The notes under the pieces: model-generated
What the model was told of the DNA's origin: nothing
Seen by the model: only the letters and a program-made list of their open reading frames with translations
Database searches by the model: none
Shown: piece by piece, positions 26,713 through 35,993 of the stretch
Layout of the letters: each line of letters opens with the position of its first letter
How positions within the stretch are numbered: the first letter of the stretch is position 1
NCBI GenBank assembly: GCA_963526735.1
Contig: CAURNU010000002.1
Span: forward strand, 79,303-143,302
DNA from: CAMUQR01 sp963526735
GTDB lineage: Bacteria > Patescibacteriota > Saccharimonadia > Saccharimonadales > Saccharimonadaceae
DNA length: 64,000 bases
Direction: 5' to 3'
Program-made: the position numbers and the translations under genes

Positions 26713-28590
26713 CTATTTTAAAACAGCTTTAATACGACGAATGCCAGCTGCCGATGATTGTTCCTTGACGATTGTAAACTTCTCGCCATTTGGCGCAATT
26801 TCACCAGTGTTTTTAACATGAGGTCCACCACAAATTTCGTAGCTAAACCGCTGTTCACCTTCACCAACTTGATAAACCTTAACATGATCACCATATCGCT
26901 CTTCAAAACTGCCATGCGCACCGGCTTGTTTAGCTTCTTCAATTGACATTTCACTAAACGATACTGGCAATTTATCAGCAATCGCCTGGTTGACGAGTTT
27001 TTCAACTTCCGCAATCTGCTCAGGTGTCATTTTTTCGTCATAATTAAAGTCAAATCTAGCGCGTTCATTTGTAATATTTGAGCCTTTTTGTTCAACTTGA
27101 TCGCCCAAAACCCGCTTCAGTGCCGATAGCAACAAGTGGGTCGCGGTATGATAACGCAATTGCAAATCACTCTGACCTTCCAGACCACCTTTAAACATAC
27201 CTTTTGAGGCAGTTTGGGAGCGCTGACGTTGCTCGGCCATGCTTTGATCAAAACCGACCTTCCAATTTTCTTCCACGGCAATACCTTGTTTTTCGGCATA
27301 TTCTACACTTAATTCTGGTGGGAAGCCATACGAATCATATAGTTTGAAAATCTGCGCACCATTTAAAGCTTTAACGGCCATTTTTTGTAACTCAGTCACA
27401 CCTTTGCGCAATGTCTGACGAAAGGCTTTTTCTTCTTTTGCTAGCACCGCCAAGACAAGCTCGCGCGCTTTCGCCACTTCTGGATAATCAGTAGCGTATA
27501 ATTCAACCACCACTGGTACAATTTGTTCTAAAAAGTTTTGTTCAATACCCAGGTCAAACGCTTTAACCAACGCCCGACGCACCAACCGACGCATCACATA
27601 GCCGTGTTCTTTATTGCTCGGCACACAACCATCAACCGCCAAAAAAACCGCACTCCGCAAGTGATCAGCAATCACTCGCATTGACGCCGTATGTTCGGCG
27701 TAAGTTTTGCCGCTAATACGTTCTAGCGCCTCAATAATTGGCCACAACAAGCTACCCTTGAAGACATCGGGACTGTTAAGCTTAGCAGCTGTGATGCGCT
27801 CGAGTCCGCCACCAAAGTCGACATTTTTATGTTCTAGTGGCTCAAAACTACCATCTTCCAGGCGTCGATATTCCATAAACACCTGATTGCCAATTTCCAT
27901 AAAACGTCCGCTATCGCTAGCTGGATGAGCCTGTCCATAGCTCGGGTCGTGATTTTCTTCGCCAAAATCATAAAACACCTCGCTATCTGGACCACACGGA
28001 TCACCAATTGGCGTCTTGTCCAGTCGTCCACCTCGACTCCACCAGTTTTCACCGTCATCGTAAAAGAAAATTCGTCCGCCTTGCATGCCATCGCGGTCGC
28101 CATTCTCCGCCGAGCCAATTTCGACAATTTTGGCTTCAATACCCGCCTCCGCAAACACTTGTTGCCAAATTTGTGCTGCCGTATCATCGCGCGGAATGCC
28201 ATACTGCACATCACCGATAAAACACGTTACGTAGATTTTATGTGGATCCAGCCCAACTTCTTTTGTCAAAAACTCAAAAAACCAACGAATCTGTTGTTCC
28301 TTAAAATAATCACCCAAGCTCCAGTTGCCAAGCATTTCAAAAAAAGTCGTATGACGATTATCGCCCACATCCTCAATATCTTGCGAACGCAAGCAAGTTT
28401 GACTATCGGTCAGACGCTGACCAGCTGGATGAGTTTTGCCGAGCAGATATGGCAACAGCGGTTGCATACCCGACCCAGTAAACAACGTTGTCGGATCATC
28501 CTGCAATAAAAGTTTAGCGCGAGGAATAACTTTATGCCCTCGACTTTCGAAAAATTCCAGATATTTTTGGCGGATTTGTTGTGCATTCAT
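26713..28590 (-). CDS. alaS: Alanyl-tRNA synthetase lacking the C-Ala domain
   Basis: 625 residues against about 870 for most bacterial AlaRS. The class II catalytic core starts with a conserved QIRQKYLEFFESRGH and contains LFTGSGMQPL. The tRNA-recognition region follows, and the editing/SAD domain has HTATHLLLSAL (HxxxH) and CGGPHVKNTGEI. The protein ends right after the editing domain, so the C-terminal oligomerisation and tRNA-elbow domain is missing. Short AlaRS is known in some reduced genomes. Its ATG is 7 nt from an extended -10, so it is probably leaderless. It heads the alaS to mltG gene run. The stop is TAG. Confidence 0.93.
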   Translation of the reverse strand: MNAQQIRQKYLEFFESRGHKVIPRAKLLLQDDPTTLFTGSGMQPLLPYLLGKTHPAGQRLTDSQTCLRSQDIEDVGDNRHTTFFEMLGNWSLGDYFKEQQIRWFFEFLTKEVGLDPHKIYVTCFIGDVQYGIPRDDTAAQIWQQVFAEAGIEAKIVEIGSAENGDRDGMQGGRIFFYDDGENWWSRGGRLDKTPIGDPCGPDSEVFYDFGEENHDPSYGQAHPASDSGRFMEIGNQVFMEYRRLEDGSFEPLEHKNVDFGGGLERITAAKLNSPDVFKGSLLWPIIEALERISGKTYAEHTASMRVIADHLRSAVFLAVDGCVPSNKEHGYVMRRLVRRALVKAFDLGIEQNFLEQIVPVVVELYATDYPEVAKARELVLAVLAKEEKAFRQTLRKGVTELQKMAVKALNGAQIFKLYDSYGFPPELSVEYAEKQGIAVEENWKVGFDQSMAEQRQRSQTASKGMFKGGLEGQSDLQLRYHTATHLLLSALKRVLGDQVEQKGSNITNERARFDFNYDEKMTPEQIAEVEKLVNQAIADKLPVSFSEMSIEEAKQAGAHGSFEERYGDHVKVYQVGEGEQRFSYEICGGPHVKNTGEIAPNGEKFTIVKEQSSAAGIRRIKAVLK

Positions 28591-28597
28591 AAGAGAT

Positions 28598-28606
28598 ATT
28601 TTAGCA
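28598..28606 (-). promoter_or_regulatory. Leaderless promoter of alaS
   Basis: TGCTAAAAT on the minus strand (TG-C-TAAAAT); the -10 ends 7 nt before the alaS ATG and no SD is present. Confidence 0.65.
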
Positions 28607-28653
28607 TTTTTACTATAAAAATTCCAGCTTCAACACACTTGGTTTATATAACT

Positions 28654-28682
28654 TTGACATTAAGCTCCGCAACCTATACAAT
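28654..28682 (+). promoter_or_regulatory. Strong promoter of the unknown gene at 28740
   Basis: A consensus -35 TTGACA (28654-28659), 17-bp spacer and TACAAT (28677-28682), followed by a roughly 50-nt leader with a GAGAGGG SD. Confidence 0.75.
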
Positions 28683-28739
28683 GTCATCAACTTATTTTTT
28701 TAAAAAAATCGCACATTAATAAAGAGAGGGTGATATTTA

Positions 28740-29222
28740 ATGCTAAATATTATTAGGAAATTATTTGCGCTATTTAATGGCGCAACTGATCACTATACTT
28801 ATAACATAACGTATGCCATACACAATAAAGGTATTCCAGAAGCTACATTACAAATTTTCACTTATGATATTCCAAAACCAATTAGAACATCAGCGTCTTG
28901 GAGAAAATTGCTCGACGACGTTAGCCTTCATTCACTCTACAACCCGCGACGAGCAGAATATGCCAGCACTCGTCTAGTACAAGTTAGCCTTTCGAGAGGT
29001 TCCAAACCCCTCAAACAACGCGCGAGCACATACAGTTATTTCATACGGTATGGGTTTCGCGAGGAAGGCAAAATCAAAAGCACTGATTACGTTTATTTAA
29101 ATACAAATAATAAACTAATGGAAGTGCAAGATGCTATGCGCGAATTAAAACCTTTATTGCCAGTCTACGAAGGCACAAAACATAGAGAGCTGATAATCAT
29201 AGCTTATAACCGCCTCGCTTAG
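28740..29222 (+). CDS. Hypothetical protein, unknown family
   Basis: 160 residues, basic, Tyr- and Arg-rich, with no signal peptide or membrane segment. I recognise no domain. It is a lone gene facing away from alaS with a consensus promoter, a purine-rich SD and a strong terminator, which supports real expression. Its base composition is visibly more A/T-rich than its neighbours, hinting at an accessory or transferred gene. The stop is TAG. Confidence 0.65.
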   Translation: MLNIIRKLFALFNGATDHYTYNITYAIHNKGIPEATLQIFTYDIPKPIRTSASWRKLLDDVSLHSLYNPRRAEYASTRLVQVSLSRGSKPLKQRASTYSYFIRYGFREEGKIKSTDYVYLNTNNKLMEVQDAMRELKPLLPVYEGTKHRELIIIAYNRLA

Positions 29223-29230
29223 ATCATTTC

Positions 29231-29257
29231 AAAAAACACCAGCTGAGCTGGTGTTTT
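29231..29257. terminator. Bidirectional intrinsic terminator
   Basis: AACACCAG/CTGGTGTT stem flanked by A and T runs between convergent genes. Confidence 0.88.
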
Positions 29258-29263
29258 TATCTT

Positions 29264-29866
29264 TTAGGCTTCGTGGGTATGTTCAACAATCCAAGCTGTC
29301 ATATTGCGTACCGCCCAGATTGAGTAAATCCCCAAGGTGATAATCGAAAACAACATCCATTTAATCCAATTCACAAATAACTCACCGCCCTTACCATCAA
29401 ATCGCAACTGGCGACCATTAATGTAAGTAGCACTAGCCATTGCTCGCATCTGCCAACACGCCAACCAAGGATAGGCAATTCCGAAGGTGCAAACTGTACC
29501 AATCGCCAACGCGATTGTATAGGCAAACATTTCGATAGCCGACATCTTAAATTCTGAATTCAAAACCATAGCTAATGGCGCTGGTGTTGGAGCTGATGAA
29601 TAAGCATTATCTGTGGCATTTGAGGTGGTTGTGTTGTTATCAGCCGAGGTGTTAGAAGAACTTGAAAATTGATTTTTCAAATTCTCAAAAGATTGCGAAG
29701 CGCTTTGCTCAATGACGCTGGCTTGCTCTTTAATTACCTGCGACAAACTATCGCCAAACGCTTTGACTTTATCAGAAGCTGGTGTACTAGAGGTCGTCTG
29801 ATTAAAATTAGTTTGGCTCGAATGTTCCTGGTTAGCATTATCTTGGTTAAAATTATCTTGATTCAT
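29264..29866 (-). CDS. DUF898-like membrane protein with Gln/Asn/Ser-rich tail
   Basis: 200 residues. The first 95 are low complexity (Asn, Gln, Ser, Thr), probably cytoplasmic and disordered. Two hydrophobic regions follow (about 112-135 and 165-187). LRFDGKGGELFVNW followed by a hydrophobic helix ending TLGIYSIWAV matches the core motif of DUF898/YjgN membrane proteins. Function is unknown for the family. It lies 56 bp downstream of mnmA and may be cotranscribed. Confidence 0.6.
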   Translation of the reverse strand: MNQDNFNQDNANQEHSSQTNFNQTTSSTPASDKVKAFGDSLSQVIKEQASVIEQSASQSFENLKNQFSSSSNTSADNNTTTSNATDNAYSSAPTPAPLAMVLNSEFKMSAIEMFAYTIALAIGTVCTFGIAYPWLACWQMRAMASATYINGRQLRFDGKGGELFVNWIKWMLFSIITLGIYSIWAVRNMTAWIVEHTHEA

Positions 29867-29922
29867 AGATTCCTCGTATTATGTTTATGGTTTAATTCTG
29901 GCTTATTATAACCGTTTATTCA

Positions 29923-30978
29923 CTATCTGGCAATACCACCGCCTAAACACAATTCACCGTCATAAACCACAACCGATTGTCCGCTGGCAATGGTTTTTTG
30001 ATCAGTCGTAAACTGGATAATTGCGGTATTATTCTCACTAGCCATAATTCCTGCTTCAATTAGTGGCGCTAAATGACGCAAGCGAACGTGATATTTTTGG
30101 CCAGCAACTGGCACTTGATGCGTCCAGAAGCAATCGCATAGCTCAATTTCACGCGCCCACAACCCACCTTGATTTAAATTGCGCGATACAAACACTTGAT
30201 TGTGAGTCATATCTTTACCAACCACAAAATACGGTAAGCCACCACCGATTTCTAAACCATGTCGTTGCCCAATCGTATAAAAAATCGCACCTTTATGTCG
30301 CCCCAGCACTCGACCAGTTTCCTGCTCAATAATATCACCAGGACTAACCTCAACATACTCCCGCAAAAACTCCTCAATCCCGACCTGTCCGACAAAGCAA
30401 ATCCCTTGCGAATCTTTTTTGTCCGCGGTAATTAAACCCATTGTTTCTGCCAGCTTGCGCACATCTGATTTGACTAATTCGCCTAGTGGCAATAGAGTTT
30501 TATCTAACGCCTCACCAGTCACACGATATAGAAAATAAGTTTGGTCTTTTTTCTGGTCGGTCGCTAACGCTAAATAACTTTTGCCATCAACCACGACTTT
30601 TTTGGCATAATGGCCAGTGGCGATTAATTCTGCACCGTCCGCCAGTGCTGTTTCTAAGAATAATTTAAACTTAATCTCTTGATTGCACATAATATCTGGG
30701 TTCGGCGTCCGACCCGCCCGATATTCCGCCAACATATAATCCACCACTCGCTGGCGATAATCAGTTTCAAAATCATAAACTTTCAGCGGAATACCCAGAC
30801 GCACCGCCACGCGCTTGGCATCGGCCAAATCTTCTGCCCACGGGCAACGCATACCTGGCAAATCTTGCGACCAGTTTTTCATATACACACCAACAACTTG
30901 ATGACCGGCTTGTTTTAATAAACCAGCCGTCACACTGCTGTCCACTCCACCACTCATTCCGACGAATACTCGTGCCAT
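29923..30978 (-). CDS. mnmA: tRNA 2-thiouridylase MnmA
   Basis: 351 residues. PP-loop GMSGGVDSSVTAGLL (about 7-21) for ATP, a first catalytic Cys in NPDIMCNQEIKF (about 98), and a second Cys in SQGICFVGQVG (about 195). A C-terminal beta-barrel follows. MnmA thiolates U34 of Lys, Glu and Gln tRNAs. The sulfur donor is most likely the cysteine desulfurase two genes upstream in the same unit (nifS-ydcF-mnmA). The stop is TAG. Confidence 0.94.
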   Translation of the reverse strand: MARVFVGMSGGVDSSVTAGLLKQAGHQVVGVYMKNWSQDLPGMRCPWAEDLADAKRVAVRLGIPLKVYDFETDYRQRVVDYMLAEYRAGRTPNPDIMCNQEIKFKLFLETALADGAELIATGHYAKKVVVDGKSYLALATDQKKDQTYFLYRVTGEALDKTLLPLGELVKSDVRKLAETMGLITADKKDSQGICFVGQVGIEEFLREYVEVSPGDIIEQETGRVLGRHKGAIFYTIGQRHGLEIGGGLPYFVVGKDMTHNQVFVSRNLNQGGLWAREIELCDCFWTHQVPVAGQKYHVRLRHLAPLIEAGIMASENNTAIIQFTTDQKTIASGQSVVVYDGELCLGGGIAR

Positions 30979-30987
30979 ATTTTTCTC

Positions 30988-31722
30988 TTATTTACCCGAC
31001 ACTAGCAATAATCCACCAGCTTCTTTCACCGCTAGGTACCAACTGCGCGGTGATAAATACCAAGTTGGCGACCAATCACGGTCTTGTTTGAGTGGTGCAT
31101 TATAAATCTTAAATTCCGAAGCAAACTGACTGCGAAACTCTTTATACGCCCGCGCCTGATGATAACCCGAAGTCACCAAAATCAATGAATTAATTGGTTT
31201 ATACGGATTTTGCTGATTATATTCTTCGATCAGTTTTTTGACATTGACAGCGTTTTGGTGAGTATTACGCGATTGCGGTTCAATTTTTATCGCCCCAACC
31301 GGCACACCAGCATCAATAGCAATCTGACGCATTTCTTCAGCATTGCTTTGGACGTTTTCTTGGCGAGAGGCACCAGCGGTAATCAAGACCGGAATTTGTT
31401 GAGCTTTAGTAATTGTTGCTGCATATTGCGTGCGCGCCTTGGTATCTCCACCAGAAATTACCACCACTGCGTCAGCTGTTGGACAAGGAGTAATTGACGA
31501 ATCAGATGGTTTCTCAGTAGAAGGTTTTTGATCGCTGACCATTGGTAAACAATTCGTGCCGGGTACGCCCAAACAATTCGTCGCTGTACTAATCGTCGTT
31601 CCCGACGCCAGCCGACATTGCCGAAAATCATTGACATCAAGCAACCGATCTAGTCCAAACCCCATCGCTCCGAGAATAATAATCGGTATCGCCACTCGTT
31701 TAATTATTTTGAAGATAATCAT
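30988..31722 (-). CDS. YdcF/SanA-like DUF218 membrane protein
   Basis: 244 residues with an N-terminal membrane helix (about 8-25), a small loop with cysteines, then the DUF218 domain: DAVVVISGGDTKAR (about 84), PVLITAGASRQENVQSNAEEM, IKIEPQSRNTHQNAVN, and LILVTSGYHQARA. Family members (SanA, ElyC, YdcF) act in envelope and peptidoglycan or lipid-carrier metabolism, exact reaction uncertain. Its start overlaps the nifS stop by 23 bp and mnmA follows after 9 bp. Confidence 0.82.
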   Translation of the reverse strand: MIIFKIIKRVAIPIIILGAMGFGLDRLLDVNDFRQCRLASGTTISTATNCLGVPGTNCLPMVSDQKPSTEKPSDSSITPCPTADAVVVISGGDTKARTQYAATITKAQQIPVLITAGASRQENVQSNAEEMRQIAIDAGVPVGAIKIEPQSRNTHQNAVNVKKLIEEYNQQNPYKPINSLILVTSGYHQARAYKEFRSQFASEFKIYNAPLKQDRDWSPTWYLSPRSWYLAVKEAGGLLLVSGK

Positions 31723-32851
31723 TTGCCCACTTCCTTTCTGCTAAAACTTCTTCAATTATCACCTCGGCGGCATAATCAATTTGCTCCGCCGTTGTAAGCT
31801 GTCCTAAACTAATCCGCAAACTCGCCAAGCGTTCGGCTTCACTCAAACCTAGATTCACCAGCGCCTGCGAACCGCTACCACGATTCGCTGAACACGCCGA
31901 ACCAGTCGAAACATAAACACCGCGATTTTCCAGTCGATAAATCAATCGTTCCGCCTCAATATTTTGAAAACTTAGCACTAGATAATTAGCTAAGCGTTTT
32001 TTTGGCGAGCCAATAATTGTCACGTCAGGAATTTGCGCTAAGATTTTTGTTTCCAGTCGGTCACGCAATTCAGCCACTTCTTTAATTTTAAACTTGCGTA
32101 ATAAATCCACTGCTTTAGCAAAACCAATCACTAGCGGAACATTTTCGGTACCTGAGCGTAGTGCCATTTCTTGCCCACCGCCTAAGACTAGCGGAGCGAC
32201 TTTTACGCCTGGACGAATCCACAAACAGCCAATTTGCTTTGGGCCATAAATCTTAGCGCCAGACAGCGTCAACAAGTCCACACCCAAACGTGCCACATTA
32301 ACCGGCAGGTAGCCCAAGCCTTGCGAAGCATCACAGTGTAGTTTTAGTGGTCGTTGATCACCTCGCGCTAGACGCTGATCACGGATTTTGCGCACCTCGG
32401 AGGCAATCTTCGAAATCGGCTGAATCATCCCTAAATCACTACTGACTAAACTCACACTCACTAAATCTGTCTGATCGGTGATTTTGCTAATTAAATCATC
32501 GACATCAACCAGTCCGCTCGGTGTAATTTTGGCAATCGCATGATTGGTTTTAGACTGGGCAAGTTTTAAAACCGCCGGATGTTCCACGCCCGAAATCACC
32601 ACTGATTCCGCCCCAGCAAAAGCCAAATTAAGCGATTCAGTCGCCCCCGCCGTCATAATCAGTTGATCAGCCTTAGCACCAATCGCCTGCGCAATCGTCG
32701 CCTTGGCGTTTTGATAATCAGCACGCACTTTCAATGCCGGCAAATACGGCGCGCTCGGATTAAAAAATAACTCAGTAAAATACGGCAACATCGCCGTCAT
32801 CACCCGGCTATCCACTGGCGTCGCCGCCGCATAATCCAAATAGACTTCCAT
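31700..32851 (-). CDS. Cysteine desulfurase (NifS/IscS type)
   Basis: 383 residues, fold-type I PLP enzyme. YLDYAAATPVD opens the protein. HCDASQGLG is near 157, the PLP Lys lies in SGAKIYGPKQIG (about 193), and the catalytic Cys sits in STGSACSANRGSG (about 316). It abstracts sulfur from cysteine. No IscU or SufU is adjacent, while mnmA is, so tRNA thiolation is its most likely use here. The -10 box lies 8 nt before the ATG, so it is probably leaderless. Confidence 0.93.
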   Translation of the reverse strand: MEVYLDYAAATPVDSRVMTAMLPYFTELFFNPSAPYLPALKVRADYQNAKATIAQAIGAKADQLIMTAGATESLNLAFAGAESVVISGVEHPAVLKLAQSKTNHAIAKITPSGLVDVDDLISKITDQTDLVSVSLVSSDLGMIQPISKIASEVRKIRDQRLARGDQRPLKLHCDASQGLGYLPVNVARLGVDLLTLSGAKIYGPKQIGCLWIRPGVKVAPLVLGGGQEMALRSGTENVPLVIGFAKAVDLLRKFKIKEVAELRDRLETKILAQIPDVTIIGSPKKRLANYLVLSFQNIEAERLIYRLENRGVYVSTGSACSANRGSGSQALVNLGLSEAERLASLRISLGQLTTAEQIDYAAEVIIEEVLAERKWANDYLQNN

Positions 32852-32859
32852 TGATGTAA

Positions 32860-32888
32860 ATTATACTCTTTTAACTCAGAATATTCAA
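32860..32888 (-). promoter_or_regulatory. nifS operon promoter (leaderless)
   Basis: TTGAAT (32883-32888), 17-bp spacer, TATAAT (32860-32865) on the minus strand, 8 nt before the ATG. Confidence 0.7.
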
Positions 32889-32932
32889 CGAACCAGACGT
32901 AAACCGAAGAATGTTATTTTTAAAAACTACTC

Positions 32933-33523
32933 CTACTGAATATCGCGAATTTTTGGACCTCGAACCTCTGGGTCACCAGACTCAGACCAAACTTTCATCC
33001 ATTCCGTCATTTGATACAGTGCTTGAAAACTCTCATTTTTAGCCGCTTCCGTTAGTTCATCATCCTGAATATTCTCAGCATGTCGCTTCATTTGGTTGGC
33101 AATGAACCCTCCGAACGCCAAATCCAGCTCGCCAACATCAGCAAAGGTCAACACAGCCGCTGCTAAGGCCTCTTTATAGTAATAATTCTCATCAATTGCC
33201 TTAAAAATCGCCGCCCAGCGTCGCTTTTTTTGAAGCCTCGATTCATCAACTTTAAGTTTAATCAGTTCGAAAGTTGCTCGTGCCTTAGCTAACATCAATG
33301 CCAAATACGGGCTGTCGTCATCCATCACTTCCAAGTCAGACCCCTGCTCCGCCAGAACCTCCAGTTCCTGACAGAAATCAATCAATACGTCATAATCATC
33401 CTGTAGCATAACGCCACCAATAAGATACGAACCAATCTGGCGCGGCGAAAGCTGATCGTCATAAATAAACTTTTCAACACCTGCGAGCATTTCGCGAATT
33501 TGTTTGAGATATGGACTGTTCAT
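32933..33523 (-). CDS. Hypothetical alpha-helical protein
   Basis: 196 residues from the ATG at 33523. A longer start at 33637 would overlap tatD by 85 bp and reads like out-of-frame tatD sequence. The protein is acidic and helical, with no signal peptide, membrane segment or family I recognise. It follows tatD after 29 bp and may be cotranscribed with metG-tatD. The start has no clear SD. The stop is TAG. Confidence 0.6.
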   Translation of the reverse strand: MNSPYLKQIREMLAGVEKFIYDDQLSPRQIGSYLIGGVMLQDDYDVLIDFCQELEVLAEQGSDLEVMDDDSPYLALMLAKARATFELIKLKVDESRLQKKRRWAAIFKAIDENYYYKEALAAAVLTFADVGELDLAFGGFIANQMKRHAENIQDDELTEAAKNESFQALYQMTEWMKVWSESGDPEVRGPKIRDIQ

Positions 33524-33552
33524 AGCAATATCATCTTGTGCTCTAATTATTT

Positions 33553-34344
33553 CTATATCCCGAACAATCGCCGAGCATTCGCCATAGTGACGGTCGCTAA
33601 TTCTGCCAATTCCACCCCATAAAAATCCGCTAACCATTCGGCCACTTCCCGCACATAAGCCGGCTGATTTGGTTTGCCACGACGACCTTTTGGTGCTAAA
33701 TATGGCGCGTCGGTTTCAATTAGCAATTTTTCTAACGGCACCGCTCGAAACGCTTCTAACTGCGACTTGTCCTTCGTAAAAGTTGCAATACCATTCACCC
33801 CAATATACAAACCTCGCTCCAGAGCCATCTGCAAATTCGCTAAATTATCCGAAAAACTATGCACCACTCCGCGCAGCACTCGCCCCTTGGCTTGCGCCCG
33901 CATTGCCATTTCATCAAAAATTGGCCAAAAGTCATCAAATGCCTCACGCACATGAAACACCACTGACAAATCCGCCTCAATCGCTACCATCAGCTGTTGG
34001 CGCAACACCTGCTGTTGCACCTCACGAGGTGAAAAATCATAATGATAATCAAGTCCGATTTCACCAATCGCCACAATTTTCGGCTCGGTCAAATCGAGCG
34101 TCCGCAGATACGCACAACCAGCACTAGCATCATGCGGATGAGTACCGACCGTTGCCCAAATCTGTTCATGGCTCTTGGCAAATTCTACCGCTCGGCGCGA
34201 GCTCTGCTCATTAGTGCCGATGACCACCATTTGCACCACGCCAGCCTGTTCAGCCAGCGCCAGAACTTCATCAGTCGGCACTGGAAAATCTGCATCGTGG
34301 ATATGACAGTGGCTATCAATTAGTTCGATTTTTTGCATCTTCAT
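33553..34344 (-). CDS. tatD: TatD family metal-dependent DNase
   Basis: 263 residues, TIM-barrel amidohydrolase. HCHIHD (about 12-17) and EIGLDYHYD supply metal ligands, followed by FHVREAFDDF and IETDAPYLAPKGRRGKPNQP. Members are 3'-5' exonucleases linked to DNA repair or quality control. It follows metG after 30 bp, a conserved pairing (metG-tatD, often followed by rsmA). The SD GAGGTG precedes the ATG. Confidence 0.93.
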   Translation of the reverse strand: MKMQKIELIDSHCHIHDADFPVPTDEVLALAEQAGVVQMVVIGTNEQSSRRAVEFAKSHEQIWATVGTHPHDASAGCAYLRTLDLTEPKIVAIGEIGLDYHYDFSPREVQQQVLRQQLMVAIEADLSVVFHVREAFDDFWPIFDEMAMRAQAKGRVLRGVVHSFSDNLANLQMALERGLYIGVNGIATFTKDKSQLEAFRAVPLEKLLIETDAPYLAPKGRRGKPNQPAYVREVAEWLADFYGVELAELATVTMANARRLFGI

Positions 34345-34374
34345 TACACCTCGCCGTCCGCCATTTCCATCACA

Positions 34375-35871
34375 TTATTTCTTGTCTTGTGATTGCCGTG
34401 GATTGGCTGTATAACGATAAATCTTCGGGAATAAACCACCCGCCTCTAGCTCACCAATAATTCCTGGTTTAAAGATCGCTTGGATTTTTTCGGCAGTCGT
34501 TGGCATGAACGGTGCTAACATATCCGCCACTTGGAGAATTGATTTACACATATAGTCTAGCACTTCCGCCAGATGATGCTCCGCTTCAGGGTCGCCTGCC
34601 GTGCGTCGTTTAGCAATTTCCCACGGTTTAACTGTGTCGATATATTGATTAACACTGCGAATATGCACCCACACTTCATCAATCGCTTGATTAAAATTAA
34701 AATTCTTCATCGCCTCAAAATAGACCGTTTCATCATGATGAGTGTTTTTAACATCATTCATCACGCCATCTTGGTATTTTTTAAGCATGCTGACAATCCG
34801 ACTGACTAAATTACCGAGGTCGTTGCCTAGCTCGTTATTATAGGCATTTTCAAACCGCTCCCACGTAAAATCACCATCATCTTGCGTCGGCACATGGCGC
34901 GAGAAATAATAACGCAGAGCATCGACGCCGTAATTATTAATAATTTCCATTGGATCCACCACGTTGCCAATAGTTTTACTCATTTTGACGCCATCGACTT
35001 GAATATGCCCATGCACTAACAACGCTTTTGGTAGTGGCAAGCCTAGCATCATCAACATCGCTGGCCAGATTCCAGCATGAAAACGCAAAATATCCTTACC
35101 AACCACCTGAACATCGGCCGGCCAATAAGTCTTCCACTCCGGTCGTTCTGGATAACCCAAAATCGTCAAATAATTCGCTAGTGCATCAATCCACACATAC
35201 ATCACTTGGTTTGGATCATCTGGCACTGGTACACCCCACGACACGGTTTTTTTCGGTCGGGAAATTGACACATCAAGCAAGCCATCTTTTAATAAATTCA
35301 AAAACTCATTGGCTCGACTCTCCGGTAAAATCTTCATTTTGCCGGTCGTAATCGCTTCTTTAATCTGCTCCGAAAAATCGCTAATCCGCAAGAAGTAATT
35401 TTCTTCTTGCAAACGCTGATACGGGGTTTTGTGGTCAGGACAGATGCCATTATTCGCCACCGCTTCTTTGTCGGTCACAAACGCTTCACAACCCTGACAA
35501 TACCAGCCTTCGTAGGATTTTTTATAAATATACGGCTCAAGCTGTTTCCAAATATACTGAACCGCAGCCTTGTGATGAATGTCAGTTGTTCGTACAAAGT
35601 CAGTATAGCTAGCGTTCATTTTGCCGATAAAATCTTTAAACTTAGTAGCGTTTTGATCGACATAGGCCTGCGTCTCCAAGCCAGCATCACGCGCTTTAAT
35701 GGCGATTTTGTTGCCATGTTCGTCAGTCCCTACCTGAAACTTCACCTCATTGCCCAGCTTACGTTGATGACGCGCCCAAATATCCGCAATCAAATAATCC
35801 ATGGCATTGCCAATGTGCGGACTAGCATTAACGTAAGGAATAGCAGTAGTAATGTAAAGTTTAGATTTCAT
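34375..35871 (-). CDS. metG: Methionyl-tRNA synthetase
   Basis: 498 residues, class I. ASPHIGNAMDYL (HIGH) is at about 16-27, a zinc knuckle CQGC...CPDH at about 127-146, and KMSKTIGN at about 297. The helical anticodon-binding domain closes the protein; no C-terminal EMAPII/tRNA-binding module is present. The ATG is 6 nt from an extended -10 box with no SD, so the mRNA is probably leaderless. Confidence 0.95.
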   Translation of the reverse strand: MKSKLYITTAIPYVNASPHIGNAMDYLIADIWARHQRKLGNEVKFQVGTDEHGNKIAIKARDAGLETQAYVDQNATKFKDFIGKMNASYTDFVRTTDIHHKAAVQYIWKQLEPYIYKKSYEGWYCQGCEAFVTDKEAVANNGICPDHKTPYQRLQEENYFLRISDFSEQIKEAITTGKMKILPESRANEFLNLLKDGLLDVSISRPKKTVSWGVPVPDDPNQVMYVWIDALANYLTILGYPERPEWKTYWPADVQVVGKDILRFHAGIWPAMLMMLGLPLPKALLVHGHIQVDGVKMSKTIGNVVDPMEIINNYGVDALRYYFSRHVPTQDDGDFTWERFENAYNNELGNDLGNLVSRIVSMLKKYQDGVMNDVKNTHHDETVYFEAMKNFNFNQAIDEVWVHIRSVNQYIDTVKPWEIAKRRTAGDPEAEHHLAEVLDYMCKSILQVADMLAPFMPTTAEKIQAIFKPGIIGELEAGGLFPKIYRYTANPRQSQDKK

Positions 35872-35877
35872 AAAATT

Positions 35878-35886
35878 ATTATATCA
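35878..35886 (-). promoter_or_regulatory. Leaderless promoter of metG
   Basis: TGATATAAT on the minus strand (perfect extended -10), ending 6 nt before the ATG. The same 9-mer ends every CRISPR repeat in this window. Confidence 0.7.
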
Positions 35887-35946
35887 GAAAAACGCTTATT
35901 ATGGAAGTTGCGCCCTGTCTCATATCTTGCTTTATTATATAAAATG

Positions 35947-35955
35947 TGTTATAAT
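35947..35955 (+). promoter_or_regulatory. Promoter of the unknown gene at 35994
   Basis: TGTTATAAT, a perfect extended -10 on the plus strand, about 38 nt before the chosen ATG. Confidence 0.65.
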
Positions 35956-35993
35956 TAAAAGATGTCATGATACGAAAAAAGGAGGGAATTAAC

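Noticed and set aside
27925..28509. A 194-codon plus-strand open frame antisense to alaS
   Set aside because: It lies wholly inside a well-conserved AlaRS gene, has no SD or promoter and a composition typical of antisense translation.
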